From assembly GCA_903887485.1 (NCBI GenBank), contig CAISPV010000055.1:1-47376 (forward strand): 47,376 nucleotides of DNA. Direction: 5' to 3'. Below the pieces are notes generated by a model. It saw nothing but the letters and a program-made list of their open reading frames with translations, made no database searches and was not told the origin of the DNA. Below, in pieces: positions 18,251 through 26,928 of this stretch (the stretch's first letter is position 1; each line of letters begins with the position of its first letter). The stretch comes from an uncultured Desulfobulbaceae bacterium (GTDB lineage: Bacteria; Desulfobacterota; Desulfobulbia; Desulfobulbales; Desulfocapsaceae). Made by a program: the position numbers and the translations under genes.

Positions 18251-18292
18251 AAAAACAACGAGGCGGAATCATGAAAGATTCCGCCTCGTTGT
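18251..18292 (-). terminator. Rho-independent terminator of ssb
   Basis: Perfect 16-bp stem: ACAACGAGGCGGAATC (18255-18270) and its complement at 18277-18292, with a 6-base loop. Read on the minus strand it is followed by a T-run (18251-18255). It lies about 130 bases past the ssb stop, beyond hairpin repeat copy 1. Confidence 0.92.
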
Positions 18293-18324
18293 GTCAACAA
18301 CCTGTTCTGTCTTATAAAAGATTT

Positions 18325-18420
18325 AGGAGCCGTTACGAAATAGCCATTATATTAAAAATGTTTTCGTTACGGCTCCTTATGCCGGTCACGACATTCCAAA
18401 GTTACAATTATTTTTGAAAA
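18325..18420. repeat. GCCGTWACG hairpin repeat, copy 1
   Basis: AGGAGCCGTTACGAAA (18325-18340) faces its near-complement at 18361-18377 (one mismatch). A tail follows (TATGCCGGTCACGACATTCC, then ATTATTTTTGAAAACGGC) that is shared in part with the copy at 32149. The tail ends at the ssb stop codon. It is the most complete copy, with both arms and the tail. Confidence 0.75.
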
Positions 18421-18423
18421 CGG

Positions 18424-18864
18424 CTAAAACGGCACCTCGTCTCGTCCCCCACCACCCATCATCCCTTGAGGTGGCTCTGAGTAGGCGTGCTCCTGTGAAC
18501 CGCCGCCTGCGCCGTATGATGTGTCGTCCCCTGCCCCACCACGCGGGCTGAGCATCTTCATCTCACGGGCGACGATCTCCGTGGTAAACTTATCATTGCC
18601 ATTCTGGTCCTGCCATTTTCTGGTCTGGAGCTTGCCCTCAATGTACACCTTTGAGCCCTTGTGCAGGTATTCGCCGCAGGTCTCAGCCAGCTTCGCCCAA
18701 GCGACAACACGATGCCATTCGGTCGTCTCTTGCTGTTGCCCATCTTTATCTTTGTATCGTTCAGTGGTGGCAACATTGAAAGTGGCAACGGCAGTGCCGC
18801 TCTGGGTATAGCGAATTTCAGGATCTTTTCCAAGATTGCCAATCAGCATAACTTTGTTCAGCAT
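18424..18864 (-). CDS. ssb: Single-stranded DNA-binding protein
   Basis: 146 residues. The OB-fold spans about residues 1-105, with [16 protein letters not shown] at the start and the [12 protein letters not shown] strand typical of bacterial SSB. A Gly-rich flexible linker follows, then the acidic C-terminal tip DEVPF, which binds RecJ, RecO, PriA and other partners. The ATG has an AGGAG Shine-Dalgarno. RecJ, a known SSB partner, is encoded elsewhere in the window. Monocistronic by appearance, with a strong terminator downstream. Confidence 0.97.
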   Translation of the reverse strand: MLNKVMLIGNLGKDPEIRYTQSGTAVATFNVATTERYKDKDGQQQETTEWHRVVAWAKLAETCGEYLHKGSKVYIEGKLQTRKWQDQNGNDKFTTEIVAREMKMLSPRGGAGDDTSYGAGGGSQEHAYSEPPQGMMGGGGRDEVPF

Positions 18865-19028
18865 AATTTCTCCTGCACCTATGAGGAATGTATTGATGTA
18901 TCAATAAAAGACAGGAAGCTCCAAAAAAACAACATCCTCTGTCTGACTTCAGTCACTGCTCTTCTTACCACAGAGCAGGCGTTTTCTTCCAGAAGAAAAT
19001 TGATAGACCTTGCTTCGCGGCAAGAGTT

Positions 19029-20213
19029 TCATCCCCGGACTGTCTGGTCCAGCATCTGGGGGATCCCCCCTCTTTCCCCAGGGGTATAGCCCATAACTTC
19101 CTGCCAAATCTCGTCGCTCTCCATGCAGAAATAGATACAGGTCCTGGGATGCGCCCTGCTTTTGAGCAGATCATAGATGTATCGATACAACTCCACCCGA
19201 TGAGGGCGGAAGTAACGGCTCTTGCCGTCAAGTCCTTCAATGAATTCCTGGTAATAGATCTGGGATTGGGGAAAACGTCTGATGCCAATGTCCTTGAGAG
19301 CCGGCAGATAGCGCAGCGCCCCCATGGAGATCCAGGCAATGTTTTCTGCCGGCACCACAGCAAAGAGACGGGTGATGGTTTCTGCATATCCTTGCTGCCA
19401 ACCTGGATGTTCGATGATCGGATCGAAATGAAAGGCCAGTTTATAGCCCCAGTTGGCGCACTGCCTGGCGGCCTCAAGCCTCTGTTCAAGTGTGGCAGTC
19501 CGGATCTCTTCTCTGGCCATAATGGGGGTGCTGTTCAGAGACCAGGAGACAACGGTGCGGCCCTTGTGCTCAAGTCCCTCCAGATTCCGGATAACTGCAC
19601 TCTTGGTTTTGAGTTCCAGTACTGCCTGCTGTTGCCCGGACATGAAGTTTACCAGGGTCTTGCTGAGTTGGGTAAGCCGGTCGAGGGCCAGGGAATCGGT
19701 AAATTCGCCGGTGCCGATTCGGAAAAATCGGTCAGGTTCAGCCGTAAAGGCCGCGGTCATCTCCGCGAGCAGGTCGTCAACATTGACAAAAAAAGTGAGC
19801 CATGGCTTGTTGAGGTAGGCCTGGAGGATACAATACACACAGTCCATTGGGCAGTTCATGCCGATATTCAAGACCTGGTATTCACAGCAGCGATACTCGC
19901 GGGTGGCTGGACAGGGTTTAAAAAAATGACCCCTGTTGCGGCATAGCAACAGATGCTGTTTGCCGGCAGTGAGATTATCAGGATAGTGCCCGGGAACCGC
20001 CTTCAGATCCTCATAATCAGGAATAACCGTATAGGGCAGCCGAGCCCTTGCCAGAATTGCCTGGGTATAAGGAAGCTCCAGACAGGATTCTTCCACATGG
20101 ATCTGTTTGACAAAAAGTGAGGGGTCGGCCCATGATTGGTTTTGCGACATTGACATTACGGCCAGACCAGGCCTAACCTTCTCATAAATATTGGGGAACA
20201 TTGAAGACGACAC
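19029..20213 (-). CDS. SPL-family radical SAM protein
   Basis: Related to spore photoproduct lyase (SplB), 394 residues from a GTG at 20213; ATGs at 20201 and 20156 are alternative starts and none has a strong ribosome binding site. The radical SAM CxxxCxxC is Cys121-Cys125-Cys128 in NCPMDCVYC, followed by a TIM-barrel with RIGTGEFTDSLALD (165-178) and FHFDPIIEHPGW. Two more cysteine groups occur at 101 and 109-110. In a by-eye alignment with Bacillus SplB, the H-donor Cys141 position is Glu170. No sporulation genes are present, so classic spore photoproduct repair is unlikely; a different DNA or nucleic acid repair or modification reaction is possible. Divergent from rng, beside ssb. Confidence 0.85.
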   Translation of the reverse strand: MSSSMFPNIYEKVRPGLAVMSMSQNQSWADPSLFVKQIHVEESCLELPYTQAILARARLPYTVIPDYEDLKAVPGHYPDNLTAGKQHLLLCRNRGHFFKPCPATREYRCCEYQVLNIGMNCPMDCVYCILQAYLNKPWLTFFVNVDDLLAEMTAAFTAEPDRFFRIGTGEFTDSLALDRLTQLSKTLVNFMSGQQQAVLELKTKSAVIRNLEGLEHKGRTVVSWSLNSTPIMAREEIRTATLEQRLEAARQCANWGYKLAFHFDPIIEHPGWQQGYAETITRLFAVVPAENIAWISMGALRYLPALKDIGIRRFPQSQIYYQEFIEGLDGKSRYFRPHRVELYRYIYDLLKSRAHPRTCIYFCMESDEIWQEVMGYTPGERGGIPQMLDQTVRG

Positions 20214-20222
20214 AAAAGGAAG

Positions 20223-20252
20223 TGGCTTTTTTTATCTGAAGTACTGTATAAT
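20223..20252 (+). promoter_or_regulatory. Possible promoter of rng
   Basis: A perfect -10 TATAAT (20247-20252) lies 87 bases before the rng ATG. The -35 (TGGCTT at 20223, 18-base spacer) is a poor match, so it is either a weak or an activator-dependent promoter. Confidence 0.4.
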
Positions 20253-20338
20253 CGAAATTTTATCAAGAGTCTCCACGCCCATCCTCATACTCATAAGGCT
20301 GTAGCCTTTCTCTTTAACATCTTCCCGAAATCCATAAA

Positions 20339-21874
20339 ATGAGCACAGAAATACTTATAAATTCAGAAAGTTATGAAACAAGAATCGCCCTCGTTGAAAA
20401 TAACCATCTCGTTGAATTTCATATTCAGCGACCATTGGAAAAAGGACTGATTGGCAATATCTACAAAGGTCGGGTGGTGCGTGTCTTGCCAGGCATGCAA
20501 GCGGCGTTTATAGATATCGGCCTGGAGAGAACCGGGTTTTTGTATGTGGATGATGTCTATATCTCCATGACTGAGCTTGAGCAGAGATTACTTGGCCAGG
20601 AACAGCAACCCTGCGGAAAATACAATTTCACATCCTTTTCCCCTGACAATGAGATCCGCCGTGTCTCGGGAATGAATATCGAAGATCTGTTACGTGAGGG
20701 GCAGGATATCACTGTCCAGGTGGGCAAGGAGCCTATGGGCACTAAAGGAGCTCGTCTCACCTGCCATATCACCCTGCCTTGCCGCAATCTTGTCTTTATG
20801 CCCCTCACTGACCATATCGGCATCTCCAGAAAGATTGAAGATGAGACCCTGCGGCAGACCCTGCGGGCGCGTATCGAAGAACTTCGTCCCACCGGAACCG
20901 GCTTTATTGTTCGTACTGTTGCCGAATATGCCGATATGGAAGAGCTGGAAGCAGATATGGAATTTCTGTTGCATCTGTGGAATGAAGTTCAGGATAGCGC
21001 TTCCAGTTTACCGTCCCCCTCGCTTGTCTATGAAGACCTTGATATCACCTTTCGTTCAGTGCGTGATCTGTTTACCGCAGATGTGAATACCCTGGTGGTT
21101 GACGACAAGAAAACGTATGAAAAGTTGTTGCATTTTATTAAAATTTTTGCCCCTGACCTGCAACATCGTATCGTCTATTACCAGGAATCAGCGCCACTTT
21201 TTGAGGCCCATGGCATAGAGATGGAGATCAGCAGGGTCATCGAAAAAAAGGTCTGGCTCCGCTCAGGGGGGTATATTATCATCGAAACGACAGAGGCCCT
21301 GACAGTCATTGATGTTAATACCGGACGTTTTGTGGGTAAAAATGACCTGGAAGAGACCATATTTAAAACTAATATGGAGGCGGTCAAAGAGATTGCCTAT
21401 CAACTGCGGTTACGCAATATTGGCGGGATCATCATCATTGATTTTATTGATATGGAGGATGAGTTGCACCGCGAAGAGTTATTTACCTCATTCAAGGAGG
21501 CGGTTAAAAAAGATAAAAGCAGGATCAATATCTTAAAACTTACTGAATTTGGTCTGGTGCAGATGACCCGGAAGCGGAGCTGTGAAAATTTGAATCAACT
21601 GCTTTGCGAGCCGTGTCACTATTGCGCAGGCGAAGGCCGGCTAAAATCGCGCCGGACGATCTGTTATGAAATCTTTCGTAAAATATCAAGAGATGCCCAA
21701 AAATATAAGGGGAACATGATCACCCTCACTGTCCATCCTCGAATTGCTGATATGCTGTTGAAAGAAGAGGAACATGTTACCCTGGAGTTGGAACGCAACA
21801 TTAACAAACGATTGACCATTATACCGGCCAATAATTTGCATATTGAGAAATATGAACTTACTTGGCAAAACTAA
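20339..21874 (+). CDS. rng: Ribonuclease G
   Basis: Endoribonuclease that matures the 16S rRNA 5' end and decays some mRNAs. 511 residues, right for RNase G and much shorter than RNase E, with no C-terminal degradosome scaffold. The S1 domain starts near residue 37 (GNIYKGRVVRVLPGMQAAFIDIG). Catalytic Asp residues lie in VIDVNTGRF and IIIIDFIDME. The zinc-link region reads CEPCHYCAGEG. The ATG at 20339 lies downstream of a TATAAT. Confidence 0.95.
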   Translation: MSTEILINSESYETRIALVENNHLVEFHIQRPLEKGLIGNIYKGRVVRVLPGMQAAFIDIGLERTGFLYVDDVYISMTELEQRLLGQEQQPCGKYNFTSFSPDNEIRRVSGMNIEDLLREGQDITVQVGKEPMGTKGARLTCHITLPCRNLVFMPLTDHIGISRKIEDETLRQTLRARIEELRPTGTGFIVRTVAEYADMEELEADMEFLLHLWNEVQDSASSLPSPSLVYEDLDITFRSVRDLFTADVNTLVVDDKKTYEKLLHFIKIFAPDLQHRIVYYQESAPLFEAHGIEMEISRVIEKKVWLRSGGYIIIETTEALTVIDVNTGRFVGKNDLEETIFKTNMEAVKEIAYQLRLRNIGGIIIIDFIDMEDELHREELFTSFKEAVKKDKSRINILKLTEFGLVQMTRKRSCENLNQLLCEPCHYCAGEGRLKSRRTICYEIFRKISRDAQKYKGNMITLTVHPRIADMLLKEEEHVTLELERNINKRLTIIPANNLHIEKYELTWQN

Positions 21875-21940
21875 CGGGAAGCATTATTCCGGCAAAATGC
21901 CGTGATCAAGATCCATTAAAGAAAAGGAGTAACTGTTTTT

Positions 21941-23326
21941 ATGGCGAAACAACAAATTAAAAAAATGGGCAACAACAGAAAGTTGCTGCGACCATTCTTT
22001 CTCCTGCTTCTTGTGGCATTGCTGGCGGTTGCAGGTTTTGGAGCGCTGACCATTTTTGAAAGCGAAAAGCCCGTCATTGCCATGGGTGAAATTCCTGAAT
22101 ATATCGGCACAGACACCACCCTGGATTTAACCCTGTCAGATGCAAAAAGTGGATTACGCAGTATCCGTATCGCTATTAAACAGGGAAACCAGGAAAAAGA
22201 AGTTCTTCATACTGACTACCCCAGGCAGGGATATTGGAGGAAGGCCGGCCCAACTGAGGTCAAAGAAAAACAACTGGTTGATCTCAAAAAATTAGGATTG
22301 AAAGACGGTCCAGCGGAAATCACTCTTGAGGTTCGTGATTATTCTTTCTGGGGATTCTTTCAAGGCAACCTGACTCGTGTTGTCAAGAATATTACCATTG
22401 ATACCAAGCCACCAAAGATTAATCTCCTCCATGCCACCCGCTATTTAAAACAAGGCGGCGCCGGCATTGTTATCTATCAGACATCGGAAGATGTCGTGCA
22501 TCATGGCGCCCAGATCAACGGGAATTTCCATCCGGGATTTCCGTTGAGTGGCCGTGAACACACCTATATCGCCTATATAGCCCTACCCTATGAGGCGACC
22601 GCCATTGTTGATGCCAAGGTCATGGCAGAAGATCTAGCCGGTAATAAAACGGCGATTGGTTTTACCAGCACCTATAAAAGAGCAAATCAGAAGCATGATA
22701 CCATTGCCTTGAGTGATAGTTTTCTTGCCACAAAAATCCCTGAATTTGAAGAACATTACCCGGAAATGAAGGGGGATGTGATCGAAAAATATCTGTACAC
22801 GAATCGCAATCTTCGCGATATCAACAATAAAAAGATCCATGATCTGTGTAAGAACCCGGCACCGGAAAGATTCTGGAAGGGTGTGTTTCAGCGTATGCCC
22901 GGCAGTCCGCGCGCCGGTTTTGCCGATCATCGCACCTATGATTACAAAGGGAAACCCATCGACGAACAGGTTCATCTGGGGGTGGATATCGCATCCACGG
23001 AGCGAGCTGAAGTCAAGGCTGCCGAGGCTGGCAAGGTTGTCTTTACCGGATACAACGGGATTTATGGCGAGATGGTTGTCCTCGATCACGGCCAAGGGAT
23101 TTTCAGCCTCTATTCCCATCTCAGCCAGATCAATGTGACCGTAGAAAGCCTGGTGGATCAGAATACGGTTCTTGGTTTAACCGGAACGACCGGAATGGCT
23201 GGAGGCGATCATCTGCACTATTCCATGTTGATTAATGGCGTATTTGTCAATCCTGTGGAATGGTGGGATCCGCATTGGATCGGGGTTACCATTACCGAAC
23301 CATTGGCAAGTTCTAACTCCCATTAA
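21941..23326 (+). CDS. M23 family metallopeptidase (membrane-anchored)
   Basis: 461 residues. A basic N-terminus and one hydrophobic segment (about residues 20-43, FFLLLLVALLAVAGFGALTI) anchor it with the bulk in the periplasm. A beta-rich middle with Ig-like features follows, then the LytM/M23 domain from about residue 335. Zinc ligands are visible: HLGVD (His and Asp near 346-350) and HLHYS (HxH near 422-424), so catalytic capacity looks intact. A peptidoglycan endopeptidase role is expected. The ATG at 21941 has AGGAG 11 bases upstream. Confidence 0.92.
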   Translation: MAKQQIKKMGNNRKLLRPFFLLLLVALLAVAGFGALTIFESEKPVIAMGEIPEYIGTDTTLDLTLSDAKSGLRSIRIAIKQGNQEKEVLHTDYPRQGYWRKAGPTEVKEKQLVDLKKLGLKDGPAEITLEVRDYSFWGFFQGNLTRVVKNITIDTKPPKINLLHATRYLKQGGAGIVIYQTSEDVVHHGAQINGNFHPGFPLSGREHTYIAYIALPYEATAIVDAKVMAEDLAGNKTAIGFTSTYKRANQKHDTIALSDSFLATKIPEFEEHYPEMKGDVIEKYLYTNRNLRDINNKKIHDLCKNPAPERFWKGVFQRMPGSPRAGFADHRTYDYKGKPIDEQVHLGVDIASTERAEVKAAEAGKVVFTGYNGIYGEMVVLDHGQGIFSLYSHLSQINVTVESLVDQNTVLGLTGTTGMAGGDHLHYSMLINGVFVNPVEWWDPHWIGVTITEPLASSNSH

Positions 23327-23330
23327 AACA

Positions 23331-23379
23331 ACAGCAGCTCATCTCTCTGCTTAAATTTAACAGAGAAATGAGCTGCTGT
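23331..23379. terminator. Hairpin terminator between convergent genes
   Basis: ACAGCAGCTCATCTCTCTG (23331-23349) pairs with 23361-23379 with one mismatch, loop 11 bases. On the minus strand it is followed by TTGTTTTAA, which would end the EndoQ/zinc-ribbon transcript. It also lies directly after the M23 gene and may act in both directions. Confidence 0.75.
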
Positions 23380-23395
23380 CGTGGTGACAAGAAGA

Positions 23396-23563
23396 TCAAT
23401 CTTCTACTTCATAATCGCCCTGACCGCAGAAACTGCACCGCAACATGGGATTATCCTTGTCAAAGAGGTACTCCCATTTTTTTTCTTCAATCAACTTGGC
23501 CTGTTCCTGGCCGCAGGGGACACAGACCCATCTGTCACCCTCTTCTGTTTCAAATAAATGCAT
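23396..23563 (-). CDS. 55-residue double-CxxC (zinc ribbon) protein
   Basis: A short gene read on the minus strand: 55 codons starting MHLFETEEGDRW. Two CxxC pairs, CVPC (14-17) and CSFC (43-46), are 25 residues apart, as expected of a zinc ribbon; the rest is acidic and aromatic. The start lies 24 bases after the EndoQ-like stop, and a GAGG-like ribosome binding site precedes it. A terminator follows 17 bases after its stop. Position in a two-gene unit suggests it works with, or regulates, the EndoQ-like enzyme. No family recognised. Confidence 0.72.
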   Translation of the reverse strand: MHLFETEEGDRWVCVPCGQEQAKLIEEKKWEYLFDKDNPMLRCSFCGQGDYEVED

Positions 23564-23587
23564 ACCCTTCTACCTCGCTCTCTTTTT

Positions 23588-24853
23588 TTATAAATCAACC
23601 TTGATGGTGCCAAAAACACCATCAAAACCTGCTTTTTTGTGAACCAAATTCTGTCTGACGCGACGAACCGCCTCGGCAAGAGAGGGGAAATCCCCTGAAG
23701 CGAGATCGGCAATCGGCATTTCGGTCAGGATCGTTAATTCGGGGCCAAATTGTTGAATAAGTTGCCAATACTTACTCATAACGGTCTTTGTCCCTGGCCC
23801 CACCCCAAGAAGTTCAGCCAGGATCTCCTGGAGAGGGATCAGACTGTAAACATCAGGCGATCCTGGAGGATAGACTGGGGCCAACCGGTCAGCCAGATCA
23901 AGAACCCGGGAGAGGACACCTATGGTCAACGGCTTGCCACAGACCGGGCACAGGCCATGCAGTTCTTTGCTCTTATAGGGATCACAACAGAAATCACAAA
24001 GGCGATGTCCATCATGATGATATTTTCCTTCTTCCGGATAAAATTCAATGGTCGCGGCCAGATGGCGATGTCCGGCTGCATCGCATGGGGTTTGCAGGGC
24101 AGCCTTCATAGCAAAAAAATCAAACGTGGTATCAAAGACCGTGGCCTCACGGCCAATTTTCTCCGGTGAGTGACAATCGGAGTTTGATATAAGGCTAAAA
24201 CGGTCAAGGGCTGAAACCAGCCGATTCATTGCCGGATCAGAAGACAGGCCAGTTTCAAGAGCAAAGATATGGGACGCGAGATCGCCAAAGCACTCTTCAA
24301 CGGTATCAAATCCCGACCGTGAACCAAACAGGGAAAACCAGGGTGTCCAGATATGGGCGGGAACGAGAAACCCTTCAGGGGCGTTTTCGAGAACGATCTC
24401 CAGAAGATCATGGACATCAAGCCCCAGGATTGGCCGGCCATCTGCTGCAAGATTACCAATAACGGCCAAGGCACTCTTGATCCGTTCTGCCGATGCAAAA
24501 TCAGGGACAAAGATCAGACTATGCACCTTTCTGACCTTGCCATGACGTTTGTAGATGGAACTTATCTCAGTACTCAGAATAAAGCGAGCAGGAACGCACT
24601 CAGAGGACGGGACGCAAGGAAATGGCAAGACAGAATCGGGGAGGATCGATCCTTTCAACCGGAAAAAACCAGGTTCAGCGGGCTCCAGTGTTTCCTGGAG
24701 TTCACGAAACCATAAGGGATGGGTAAAATCTCCTGTTCCCAGGAGATGCACCCCCTTGATCTGGGACCAAGCAGCCAGAGAACGGATATGCGATCTCTGG
24801 CTGGTGGCCCGTGAATACAGGGAATGGATATGAAGATCGGCAATAAAACGCAT
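23588..24853 (-). CDS. Endonuclease Q-like PHP-domain protein
   Basis: 421 residues. The PHP domain starts DLHIHSLYS (residues 6-14), with GTGDFTHP (39-46), VPAHIWTPWFS (164-174) and SNSDCHSP (223-230) metal motifs. A zinc-finger module follows (Cys286-Cys289 and Cys302-Cys305 in LCDFCC and CPVCGKPLT), then a C-terminal helical region. This architecture is that of EndoQ, first described in Thermococcales and found in some bacteria, which cuts 5' of deaminated bases (hypoxanthine, uracil, xanthine) and AP sites. The alternative name is the TIGR00375 family. The bacterial function is not proved here. Followed by the 55-residue zinc ribbon. Confidence 0.85.
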   Translation of the reverse strand: MRFIADLHIHSLYSRATSQRSHIRSLAAWSQIKGVHLLGTGDFTHPLWFRELQETLEPAEPGFFRLKGSILPDSVLPFPCVPSSECVPARFILSTEISSIYKRHGKVRKVHSLIFVPDFASAERIKSALAVIGNLAADGRPILGLDVHDLLEIVLENAPEGFLVPAHIWTPWFSLFGSRSGFDTVEECFGDLASHIFALETGLSSDPAMNRLVSALDRFSLISNSDCHSPEKIGREATVFDTTFDFFAMKAALQTPCDAAGHRHLAATIEFYPEEGKYHHDGHRLCDFCCDPYKSKELHGLCPVCGKPLTIGVLSRVLDLADRLAPVYPPGSPDVYSLIPLQEILAELLGVGPGTKTVMSKYWQLIQQFGPELTILTEMPIADLASGDFPSLAEAVRRVRQNLVHKKAGFDGVFGTIKVDL

Positions 24854-24951
24854 GTTATTTCAGGCAGTCAGCATGATCAGAACAGACTTTGGCTCTCCTG
24901 GATGGGAAGAAGACCTGCTGCCGGTAAATCCACAAAGATAAATCTTAAATC

Positions 24952-25314
24952 TTATAAGTACTTGGTCTTGATATAGGAGCAAAGCATATTAAAATCATCT
25001 TCATAGATATTAAGAAATTGAACACCCAGCTTAAAGGTAGGGGCTGAAGATAATTGTTTTACCCATATCACCTTACCCATAACCTTGACATTGATATCAT
25101 CAAGGAGGACATGCAATCTCAATAGAGAGTGTAATGGATATAAATTTATTGAATAAAATGAAATTCCACCACTACTGATATCTCGGCACTTGCAGCGAAC
25201 ACTGCCCTCAATACATTGCATGTTGTCTGACAAGACTTGACTCACCTCTATATCCAGGTCAATCGGTATACGAGGATGTTGCCTGTTTTCAGAAAAGCCT
25301 GTTTTTTCTTCCAT
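24952..25314 (-). CDS. PilZ domain protein
   Basis: 120 residues, essentially a single PilZ domain. The cyclic-di-GMP motifs are both intact: RQHPR (Arg11 and Arg15, RxxxR) and DISSGG (residues 45-50, D/NxSxxG). Ligand binding is therefore expected. ATG at 25314 has a GAGGAG ribosome binding site 11 bases upstream. It lies just downstream of the CheB-like gene on the same strand, with a gap of about 97 bases. Confidence 0.9.
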   Translation of the reverse strand: MEEKTGFSENRQHPRIPIDLDIEVSQVLSDNMQCIEGSVRCKCRDISSGGISFYSINLYPLHSLLRLHVLLDDINVKVMGKVIWVKQLSSAPTFKLGVQFLNIYEDDFNMLCSYIKTKYL

Positions 25315-25411
25315 AAAGTATAGATCTCCTCTTAATCCAAAATAGATTGGTTTTGTTGTCGATCTTACTGCGGACAGTTACGCTTTGATAGTCTGCGAGC
25401 CATCATGGTCG

Positions 25412-26632
25412 CTATGCCGTTACGACTTGTTTTTTATTTTGACGTCCCATCGTTTTTATCAATTCGACTATTTCTTGTTCATTGACAATCAAGGCGCCAG
25501 GATACTTGCGCATAAGCCTTTTACTCATATCTTTACAGAGACATCGGCGGAGTTCCAAGGCAATGACGGTACCATGGTGTTTACGAATTGCCTCCATCCC
25601 TTTTACACCGTCATTTTCAGATCCAGAAAGCAGGATTCCCGCAACCCGTTCTTTTAGCAGTGGCGCTATTGATGTCAATATCGTATTGAGCGCTGCTTGT
25701 TTCATGGCAGTTGGGTCCTTTGTTGCCCGAATGGTATAATGACCACTATACGGCGACAAGGTCACTCGTTCAGCACCAGAGAAGATATAACAGGATCCGC
25801 CTTCTAAGGTCAGTCCATCCTGACCTCGAACCACTGTCATAGCACTGATTGACGCAAGATAGTCCACAAAGGAAGAGACATTCTCCGGTTCATCGTGGAT
25901 AACGACAATCACAGCCACACCCATTTCAGAACCAAGAGAGGGTATGATTTGCAGGAGATTGCCATATCCGCCCTCTCCCGCGCCCATCACCACGACGTAA
26001 GAAAGACGGCGGGATCTCTCGTATGTATCTAATTTTAAATCATCACCGCAGTGACAACATTGCACACTTCCATGTGATAAATATGTTTCCATATCCACAA
26101 CATTTCTGGTTCCACATTCTTCACAAAAAACCAGATGCTGTGCGTCCTGATTCTCACATTTGCCGACTGCAGGCTGCATGGGATCAATGGGTTTGACTGA
26201 AACAGTTGATGCCTGGATTACTTTCTTGATAATCAGATCGTTATCGGCTGCCATATCACTTCCCTTAAAAAAGGAGGATTTGGCCACAAAATCAACCGCA
26301 CCATACTTGAGCGCGTCAAAAGACCTGGCTGTTCCATTCTGACTTAAACTGGAAAAGATGATGGTCGGAGTCGGGGTATGAATCATCAGATGTTGCAAGG
26401 TTGTTATCCCATCCATGATCGGCATTTCCATATCCAGAATGAGGACATCAGGCTTGAGCTTGATAATCTGCTCAAGAGTCTCTATACCATTTGCGGCATC
26501 CTCCATTACCTGAATATGTTGTATTTTTTTGAATATATCACGCAATATCCCGCGAAAAACCCAGGAATCATCGGCGATAAGGACTTTGATTAAAGAAGAT
26601 GGCGCAGTTATTTTGGTAGTGTGGTGAGTCAA
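25412..26632 (-). CDS. CheB-like response regulator with inserted zinc ribbon and degenerate esterase domain
   Basis: 406 residues, starting at a TTG preceded by AAGGAAG (6-7 bases). An N-terminal receiver domain (15-140) has phospho-acceptor Asp67 in VLILDMEMPIMDG and the lysine of the FVAKSS motif. Between the domains sits a Cys4 zinc ribbon: Cys170-Cys173 and Cys192-Cys195. A CheB methylesterase-fold domain follows (210-395). The catalytic Ser motif GASTGG is GAGEGG (217-222) here, so Ser becomes Gly219, while His246 and Asp341 are kept. The esterase is probably dead, and the protein may act as a signalling or binding module. No che genes, MCP or CheR are in the window, and a PilZ gene lies downstream. 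Confidence 0.85.
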   Translation of the reverse strand: MTHHTTKITAPSSLIKVLIADDSWVFRGILRDIFKKIQHIQVMEDAANGIETLEQIIKLKPDVLILDMEMPIMDGITTLQHLMIHTPTPTIIFSSLSQNGTARSFDALKYGAVDFVAKSSFFKGSDMAADNDLIIKKVIQASTVSVKPIDPMQPAVGKCENQDAQHLVFCEECGTRNVVDMETYLSHGSVQCCHCGDDLKLDTYERSRRLSYVVVMGAGEGGYGNLLQIIPSLGSEMGVAVIVVIHDEPENVSSFVDYLASISAMTVVRGQDGLTLEGGSCYIFSGAERVTLSPYSGHYTIRATKDPTAMKQAALNTILTSIAPLLKERVAGILLSGSENDGVKGMEAIRKHHGTVIALELRRCLCKDMSKRLMRKYPGALIVNEQEIVELIKTMGRQNKKQVVTA

Positions 26633-26715
26633 GACTTTCTTCCTTCACAAAAATATTTTTTTGATTGGATCATCCATGGATACTTAAGCAAGTACAACAA
26701 TGTCGAAACATTTTT

Positions 26716-26746
26716 ATTATAACATGATTAAAAGGGAAGCTGTCAA
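26716..26746 (-). promoter_or_regulatory. Promoter of the CheB-like gene
   Basis: On the minus strand: -35 TTGACA (26741-26746), a 19-base spacer, and an extended -10 TGTTATAAT (TATAAT at 26716-26721). Both hexamers are perfect and the TGn extension compensates for the long spacer. It leaves a leader of about 78 bases before the TTG start. Confidence 0.75.
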
Positions 26747-26773
26747 GGGCACACGCATCACATCAATAATAAA

Positions 26774-26928
26774 TTAGGTGCTGTTACGAAATACCTCTAC
26801 TATTCCTGACCATTTTTTTACAACTGCCACGAATGGGCATAGGGTCGCTCACAAAGTGGACGCCCCGCAGGAGAAGTGCCATTCGGGTTCGGATGAAGAG
26901 TGACCGGATTCTTATACCGTTCTTGCCG
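26774..26928. repeat. GCCGTWACG hairpin repeat, copy 2
   Basis: Begins TTAGGTGCTGTTACGAAAT (26775 on) and ends with GATGAAGAGTGACCGGATTC, then TTATACC, closely matching the tail of the copy at 32149. The right hairpin arm is not recognisable. It extends to the nadD stop codon. Confidence 0.6.

Noticed and set aside
18965-19489. 174-codon frame antisense-shifted within the SPL gene
   Set aside because: Same strand but a different frame of the SPL-family gene, whose motifs are all in the main frame.
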